Source: Polynucleobacter sp. MWH-UH2A
GTDB taxonomy: Bacteria > Pseudomonadota > Gammaproteobacteria > Burkholderiales > Burkholderiaceae
Direction of reading: 5' to 3'
DNA: 64,000 nucleotides
NCBI RefSeq assembly: GCF_018687195.1
Contig: NZ_CP061321.1
Location: 1,674,001-1,738,000 of the forward strand
The position numbers were made by a program, and so were the translations under genes. The notes under the pieces were generated by a model that was not told the DNA's origin, did not search any database, and was given only the letters and a program-made list of their open reading frames with translations. Of this stretch, positions 57,018 through 64,000 are shown one piece after another; position 1 is the stretch's first letter; each line of letters begins with the position of its first letter.

Positions 57018-57739
57018 AATCAATCGTTGTTAATCTGATTCAGGTTAAGGAACGCATCGAGCTTGCGGCCCTAGCGGCAAAGCGTGAACCTGAAGAGATT
57101 GAGCTCTTAGCAGTTAGCAAGACATTTCCTGCTAGTGCGATTGAAGAAGCAATGCATGCCGGCCAATCGGCTTTTGGTGAAAATTACGTCCAAGAGGCCG
57201 TAGAAAAAATTACTCAGCTTGAAAAGCTACGCCCTTGGTTAGTGTGGCACTTCATCGGCCCACTGCAAAGTAACAAAACCCGTGATGTTGCCGAGCATTT
57301 CGACTGGGTTCATAGTGTTGACCGACTGAAGATTGCAGAGCGCCTCTCGGCTCAGCGTGGAGAGTTTCCCGACTTGCCTGAATTACAAGTCTGCATACAA
57401 GTAAATGTTAGCGAGGAAGAGAGCAAAAGCGGCGTTCCTCTCTCAGATGCACTAGAACTCTGTGATGTCGTCAGTAAGCTGCCAAATATTGTCCTTCGAG
57501 GCCTCATGGCGATTCCAGAACCAACTTCAGATCCACTAAAGCAGCGCCAAGCGTTTGCGGCAGTACGTGACTGTTTCAAGCAAATTCAATCGAATCGTTT
57601 GGTCGACCCAGGCTATCAATCTTTTGACACCCTATCGATGGGCATGTCGGACGATCTCGAGGCCGCCATTGCAGAAGGAAGCACAATGGTTCGGGTGGGA
57701 ACCGCCATTTTTGGGAAGCGCGATAAGATTACAAAATGA
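57014..57739 (+). CDS. yggS: Pyridoxal phosphate homeostasis protein (YggS/PLPBP family)
   Basis: PLP-binding protein of 241 residues, without a known enzyme activity, that keeps free PLP and amino-acid pools balanced. The PLP lysine is Lys36 in LLAVSKTFPASAIEEA. The fold-type III barrel has FGENYVQEAVEKI, WHFIGPLQSNKTRDVAEHFD, QVNVSEEESKSGV and LSMGMSDDLEAAIAEGSTMV. It overlaps glcF by 4 bp and proC by 4 bp, and the yggS-proC pairing is widespread. Confidence 0.96.
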   Translation: MKSIVVNLIQVKERIELAALAAKREPEEIELLAVSKTFPASAIEEAMHAGQSAFGENYVQEAVEKITQLEKLRPWLVWHFIGPLQSNKTRDVAEHFDWVHSVDRLKIAERLSAQRGEFPDLPELQVCIQVNVSEEESKSGVPLSDALELCDVVSKLPNIVLRGLMAIPEPTSDPLKQRQAFAAVRDCFKQIQSNRLVDPGYQSFDTLSMGMSDDLEAAIAEGSTMVRVGTAIFGKRDKITK

Positions 57740-58605
57740 GCCAACAAATGACCAATCAAAATAATAGCAACGCACACATCACCTTTATCGGCGGTGGCAA
57801 TATGGGGCGCGCCTTAATTAGCGGCTTACTGGCAAATGGATTTGAACCCAATCAAATTTCAGTAGTAGAAGCAAATGCAAGTACCGCTCTCAAGCTATAT
57901 GAAGATTTTGGCGTTCAAGGCATTGGCGCCCTTGAGCAAATTGCATTTGATTTCTCCAAAAATAATGTAGTAGTGATGGCCATCAAACCGCAAGACTTTA
58001 ATGTCGTTGCTAAAGGGCTGGCTTCTAAACTTAAGCATGCTAGTGCACCGGGTCCTTTGATCTTAAGTATTGCCGCTGGTATTCGGCTCAAAGATATGAG
58101 TCGCTGGCTAGATCACACACGCTGTGTGCGAGCAATGCCAAATACTCCTGCTTTGATTGGTAAAGGCATTACCGGACTATTCGCTGATGCCGCTGTTAAT
58201 GCATCCGATCGCGCGCTTGCTCAAACCATTTGTACTGCCGTAGGTCAAACTGTTTGGGTATCCGATGAAAAACTGATGGATGCGGTTACTGCAGTCTCTG
58301 GTAGTGGCCCTGCTTATGTTTTTGCTTTCTTGGAAGCAATGCAATCTGCTGGTGAAAAATTGGGCTTAGATGCTAAGACGGCTCGTCAGTTAGCCTATGC
58401 CACGCTCGAAGGCGCCACTCAATTAGCTCACAACTCTGATGAACATGCCGGCATTTTGCGTGAACGCGTTACCTCTAAAGGCGGTACCACTGCAGCAGCC
58501 TTGGATGTCATGAAGCAACATGGCTGGCATGAGATCTTAGAGAAAGCGATTGATGCCGCTAGTCAACGCGGCAAAACGATGGGCGATGAACTAGGGCAAC
58601 GCTAA
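57736..58605 (+). CDS. proC: Pyrroline-5-carboxylate reductase ProC
   Basis: Reduces P5C to proline with NADPH. The 289-residue protein has the Rossmann motif [46 protein letters not shown] and the C-terminal [20 protein letters not shown], with [20 protein letters not shown]. The start overlaps the yggS stop (ATGA). Met5 is an alternative start. It converges with ubiA, the two stop codons sharing bases of CTAA. Confidence 0.96.
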   Translation: MSQQMTNQNNSNAHITFIGGGNMGRALISGLLANGFEPNQISVVEANASTALKLYEDFGVQGIGALEQIAFDFSKNNVVVMAIKPQDFNVVAKGLASKLKHASAPGPLILSIAAGIRLKDMSRWLDHTRCVRAMPNTPALIGKGITGLFADAAVNASDRALAQTICTAVGQTVWVSDEKLMDAVTAVSGSGPAYVFAFLEAMQSAGEKLGLDAKTARQLAYATLEGATQLAHNSDEHAGILRERVTSKGGTTAAALDVMKQHGWHEILEKAIDAASQRGKTMGDELGQR

Positions 58606-59465
58606 TTGATGCTCAATCCGAGCACAATTCCTAAGAACAAAAATCCACCCAACCAATTGTTATGGCGAAAAGCGAGGAAACACTCCTCGCGCTCTCGAGT
58701 TGAAACTAGTTGCAAGTGATAGATAGCGCAAGCTAGCGCCATAAACCAACCTACTAAAAAGTAATTACTCAGATCTGCCAACTGCGCTACCCACAGTTGA
58801 GTAATGAATAAAATTCCGTAGCAAATACCAATCGCAGCGACATCATATTTTCCGAAGGTAATCGCCGAAGTGCGCAAACCCAAGCGCAAATCGTCTTCTC
58901 GATCCACCATGGCATAGGCAGTGTCATAGGCTATCGCCCAAAATATATTGCCCACAAATAGAACCCATGCCTCTAGTGGAATAAAGTTTAGGATTGCAGC
59001 ATATGCCATAGGAATACCAAACCCAAAAGCAACCCCCAGGATTGCTTGAGGCATTGCAAAAAAACGCTTAGTAAATGGGTAAATAAATGCCACCGCTAAC
59101 GCAAGTACTGATAATTGCTTGGTAAAGGCATTTAATGGTTGAATTAATAGAAACGCAATCAAAGCTAGAATGAAAGCGACAGCTACAGCTTCTTTGCCAG
59201 AAATCTTGCCACTGGTTACTGGACGTTCTTTGGTTCTTTGTACATGACGATCAAAATCGCGGTCAGCGTAATCATTCATAGCGCAACCAGCACTGCGCAT
59301 CAAGAAAGTACCTGCTACAAAAATAAACAAGATATTGAGATCTGGCATCCCAGAACTAGCTAGCCATAGGGCCCATAGAGTTGGCCACAATAGTAATAGA
59401 GTTCCAATCGGCTTATCTAAGCGGATCAGATGGGCATAAGCCCGTAGTCGTTCATGAAAAGACAT
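58602..59465 (-). CDS. ubiA: 4-hydroxybenzoate octaprenyltransferase UbiA
   Basis: Inner-membrane prenyltransferase of ubiquinone synthesis, 287 residues, about eight or nine hydrophobic segments. The two aspartate motifs that bind Mg-prenyl diphosphate are [20 protein letters not shown] and [20 protein letters not shown]. It uses prenyl diphosphates derived from the IspH-catalysed pathway. It lies 8 bp after recG on the same strand and may be read from the recG promoter. Confidence 0.95.
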   Translation of the reverse strand: MSFHERLRAYAHLIRLDKPIGTLLLLWPTLWALWLASSGMPDLNILFIFVAGTFLMRSAGCAMNDYADRDFDRHVQRTKERPVTSGKISGKEAVAVAFILALIAFLLIQPLNAFTKQLSVLALAVAFIYPFTKRFFAMPQAILGVAFGFGIPMAYAAILNFIPLEAWVLFVGNIFWAIAYDTAYAMVDREDDLRLGLRTSAITFGKYDVAAIGICYGILFITQLWVAQLADLSNYFLVGWFMALACAIYHLQLVSTREREECFLAFRHNNWLGGFLFLGIVLGLSIN

Positions 59466-59473
59466 ATTCAGAA

Positions 59474-61543
59474 TTATGCCTTCAGAAATTCTGCGCGGGA
59501 GCCAAGCCAGCGCTCTAAGTGATGCTCAACGATTTCACCATGGTCTCTTAACAAACGTTCAGCCGCTTTTTGCGCCAGCTCGATTAACCAAGCGTCTCGC
59601 TGCAAGTCAACAAAACGTAGCATGGCATCCCCCGATTGCTTGGCACCCAAAAGCTCTCCAGGGCCACGAAGCGATAAATCACGCTCTGCAATGACAAATC
59701 CATCGGATGTTTCGCGTAAAGTTTGCAAGCGTTCTTTTGCCGCTAATGACAAAGGTTCTGCATACATCAAAATACATACCGAATCTGCCGACCCGCGACC
59801 CACACGCCCACGTAGCTGATGAATTTGAGCGTACCCAAAACGTTCAGCATGCTCAATCACCATGAGTGCTGCATTAGGGACATCAACCCCCACTTCAATC
59901 ACCGTAGTCGCAACCAATAATTGAATTTCATTAATCTTAAATGCAGCCATGACCGCCGCCTTCTCATCGGCCTTTAAGCGCCCATGAACTAGGCCCACTT
60001 TGAATTCTGGCAAGGCCTTGGTGAGCTCTTCAAAACTCTCAACCGCAGTTTGTAGTTGCAGCGCCTCAGATTCCTCAATCAAAGGGCATACCCAGTACGC
60101 TTGTAAACCTTTCGAAAGCCAACTTTGCAAACCATGGGTCACCTCTTCTCTTCGACTTGCTTTCACCACTTTAGTGGCAATTGGCTTACGCCCTGGAGGC
60201 AGCTCATCAATTACCGAAACATCTAAATCGGCGTAATAGGTCATCGCCAAGGTGCGTGGAATTGGCGTTGCAGACATCATGAGTTGGTGGCAATAAAATA
60301 ATTCTGAGCCGACTCTCTGCTGAATTTCTAAACGTTGTCGGACACCAAATCGATGTTGCTCATCAATCACAGCCAAACCCAATTTGGCAAAGTGCACATT
60401 CTCTTGAATTAAGGCATGAGTGCCAACAACGAGTTGAGCAACGCCACTCTCAATCAACTCTTGTGCCAATTTCTTTTCTTTCGCTTTCAAGCTTCCCGAT
60501 AACCAAGCGATTTGGACTCCTAGGGGCTCAAACCATTCCCTCATTTTGAGGTAATGTTGCTCAGCCAGTATCTCGGTTGGCGCCATGATTGCCGCCTGAT
60601 AACCATGATCCATCACCCGTGCTGCAGCCAATGCGGCAATAACCGTCTTTCCACTACCAACATCACCTTGTAGCAAGCGATTCATTGGGAACGATTGCGA
60701 TAAGTCCACTCCAATTTCATCCCAGACACGAGACTGAGCCCCGGTTAATTGAAATGGCAAGGCATTTAACAAACCTTTTTCAAGACTGATGCTTGATACA
60801 TCACTTTTATGGAAGCTTGATGCCTGCCGTTCTCGACGAATCGCATGTGCACGTTTTAATGAAATCTGTTGCGCTAGCAATTCCTCAAACTGAACACGAC
60901 GCCATGCAGGATGCGTACGCTCCAACAATGCTTGCGTATCCGCATCTGCTGGCGGTTGATGCAGATACGTAATAGCAGATTGCAAACTAGGCCAATCATT
61001 GCTTGGTAATAACTGACCCATTAATTGGATCGGCAGAAATTCCGCCAAACTTTCTTGCAAGCTTGGGTCTCGTAGCGCCTGATTAATCGCCTTACGAATT
61101 GCCGCTTGAGAAACGCCAGCGCTTGCTGGGTAAACAGGCGTCAAGCTGGTTGGCAATGGTGTATCTGGCGCAACGGCGCGCACTGTCGGATGAACCATCT
61201 CGGCACCCTGAAATCCTTCGCGTATCTCGCCCCGCACTCGAATATGGGCACCAACAGCCATTTGCTTTTGCTGACTTGGATAAAAATTGAGGAAACGCAA
61301 ATGCAAAGTTTCTGTGTTGTCCTCTATCGTGACAAGCATTTGTCTTCTAGGTCTAAATAATACCTGGTTACGAATCACCACACCCTGAGTCTGAACTGAG
61401 CCAAATCGCCCCTGAATCAGGGCCTCATCAATCGAAAGTAACTCCGTCTCATCCTCATAACGAGAAGGAAGATGCAAAGCGAGGGCCATAGGGCTATCTA
61501 AACCCATTTTTTGGAGTGTGTTTGGCGCTTGCTTGGTAGTCAT
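59474..61543 (-). CDS. recG: ATP-dependent DNA helicase RecG
   Basis: Remodels stalled replication forks and D-loops. The 689-residue protein has the N-terminal wedge/OB-fold region (with [20 protein letters not shown]), then helicase motif I in [20 protein letters not shown], motif [29 protein letters not shown], and motif [22 protein letters not shown]. It is divergent from queA with a gap of 30 bp, so the promoters overlap or lie within coding sequence. Confidence 0.97.
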   Translation of the reverse strand: MTTKQAPNTLQKMGLDSPMALALHLPSRYEDETELLSIDEALIQGRFGSVQTQGVVIRNQVLFRPRRQMLVTIEDNTETLHLRFLNFYPSQQKQMAVGAHIRVRGEIREGFQGAEMVHPTVRAVAPDTPLPTSLTPVYPASAGVSQAAIRKAINQALRDPSLQESLAEFLPIQLMGQLLPSNDWPSLQSAITYLHQPPADADTQALLERTHPAWRRVQFEELLAQQISLKRAHAIRRERQASSFHKSDVSSISLEKGLLNALPFQLTGAQSRVWDEIGVDLSQSFPMNRLLQGDVGSGKTVIAALAAARVMDHGYQAAIMAPTEILAEQHYLKMREWFEPLGVQIAWLSGSLKAKEKKLAQELIESGVAQLVVGTHALIQENVHFAKLGLAVIDEQHRFGVRQRLEIQQRVGSELFYCHQLMMSATPIPRTLAMTYYADLDVSVIDELPPGRKPIATKVVKASRREEVTHGLQSWLSKGLQAYWVCPLIEESEALQLQTAVESFEELTKALPEFKVGLVHGRLKADEKAAVMAAFKINEIQLLVATTVIEVGVDVPNAALMVIEHAERFGYAQIHQLRGRVGRGSADSVCILMYAEPLSLAAKERLQTLRETSDGFVIAERDLSLRGPGELLGAKQSGDAMLRFVDLQRDAWLIELAQKAAERLLRDHGEIVEHHLERWLGSRAEFLKA

Positions 61544-61573
61544 CGTTAAAATCTAATACCTGATGGTAATGCT

Positions 61574-63774
<2,201 letters not shown>

Positions 63775-63798
63775 TCCCCTCTAGGGGCAATAAACCCC

Positions 63799-63827
63799 TT
63801 CAAATCACCTCCAAAGCCCCATACAGT
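63799..63827 (+). promoter_or_regulatory. Weak candidate promoter of yajC
   Basis: TTCAAA (63799-63804), 17 bp spacer, TACAGT (63822-63827), four of six matches each. It lies in the 133 bp gap between tgt and yajC. A plausible place for a promoter but the match is weak. Confidence 0.25.
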
Positions 63828-63907
63828 TTAGAATTGCGGGTTTACGGCTTTCTCTTAAAAGCTTAAAAATGCAGCAGTTTCCAATTAGTCATTAACGGAG
63901 GTTTGAT

Positions 63908-64000
63908 ATGTGGATTAGTAACGCTTTTGCCCAGGCTCCAGCTGCGGGCGCAGATGCAGGTGGCTTGATGAGCTTCCTCCCTTTAATCTTGATGTTCGCA
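63908..64000 (+). CDS. yajC: Preprotein translocase accessory subunit YajC (partial, N-terminus only)
   Basis: The first 31 codons, open to the window edge, read MWISNAFAQAPAAGADAGG and then MSFLPLILMFA, which is an N-terminal Ala/Gly stretch followed by the start of the single membrane helix of YajC. A strong ribosome-binding site (GGAGG) lies 7 bp upstream of ATG 63908. The position directly after tgt, ahead of the expected secD-secF, supports the call. YajC associates with SecDF and YidC at the inner membrane. Confidence 0.88.
   Translation, partial: MWISNAFAQAPAAGADAGGLMSFLPLILMFA

Noticed and set aside
63776-63787. CCCCT/AGGGG mini-hairpin after tgt
   Set aside because: Five base pairs with a two-base loop and no T-run; too weak to call a terminator.

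Overview
The window is a dense, ordinary chromosomal stretch of a Gram-negative bacterium, most likely a betaproteobacterium of the order Burkholderiales. I think of a Polynucleobacter-like freshwater member. The evidence is the set of protein families (DUF3579, PpnP, YhdP, GlnE, PduO-type adenosyltransferase, GlcDEF), gene neighbourhoods that I associate with Burkholderiales (ribF-ileS-lspA-coaBC-dut, clpS-clpA, purM/AI-2E transporter-hda-HAD-pcnB-folK-panB, glnE/yhdP-nit-tldD-aroG, recG/queA-tgt-yajC), moderate base composition judged by eye, and very short intergenic gaps. The genus is an inference and was not tested by a search.

Layout from left to right. 1-4085 (minus): fkpB-ispH-livJ-livH-livM, with the branched-chain amino-acid transporter running off the left edge. 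4116-5379 (plus): radC, rpmB, rpmG. 5475-8884 (minus): a three-His-box fatty acid desaturase, an RsmB/NOP rRNA methyltransferase and purN. 8924-14922 (plus): ribF-ileS-lspA-coaBC-dut. 14998-17912 (minus): a small Hc1-like protein, then clpS-clpA. 18197-18936 (plus): a cold-shock protein and a secreted DUF192 protein. 19015-21573 (minus): ppnP, argG, argF. 21723-22378: DUF3579 (plus) and rpsT (minus). 22530-24931 (plus): murJ and a SirB1-type protein. 24980-25627 (minus): a DedA protein. 25683-26693 (plus): miaA. 26700-27752 (minus): purM. 27825-33093 (plus): AI-2E/PerM-like transporter, hda, HAD-IB phosphatase, pcnB, folK, panB. 33111-39258 (minus): the heat-shock block hrcA-hemH-grpE-dnaK-dnaJ. 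39296-41898 (plus): nadK, recN. 41895-44723 (minus): glnE. 44802-52415 (plus): yhdP, an amidase, tldD, aroG. 52453-53022 (minus): cobalamin adenosyltransferase. 53041-58605 (plus): glcDEF, yggS, proC. 58602-61543 (minus): ubiA, recG. 61574-64000 (plus): queA, tgt and the start of yajC.

How the genes work together. Most are core functions: translation and tRNA modification (ileS, miaA, queA, tgt, ribosomal proteins S20, L28 and L33), proteostasis (GrpE/DnaK/DnaJ under two convincing heat-shock sigma-factor promoters, ClpSA, TldD, FkpB), cofactor synthesis (RibF, CoaBC, PanB, FolK, HemH, UbiA, IspH, NadK), nitrogen and arginine metabolism (GlnE, ArgF, ArgG, LivJHM), DNA repair and replication control (RadC, RecN, RecG, Hda), and oxidation of glycolate (GlcDEF), which is a common algal exudate.

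No rRNA, tRNA, CRISPR array, insertion sequence, prophage or defence island was seen, and no non-coding gap exceeds about 300 bp. I do not see a new multi-gene system here. The points worth checking are regulatory and architectural: paired sigma-32 promoters, one of which overlaps the hemH stop codon; a structured dnaK leader; a perfect -10 box almost on top of the miaA start; a small Hc1-like protein without a lysine-rich tail; an AI-2E-family transporter with a shortened N-terminus; and convergent genes that share stop-codon bases.
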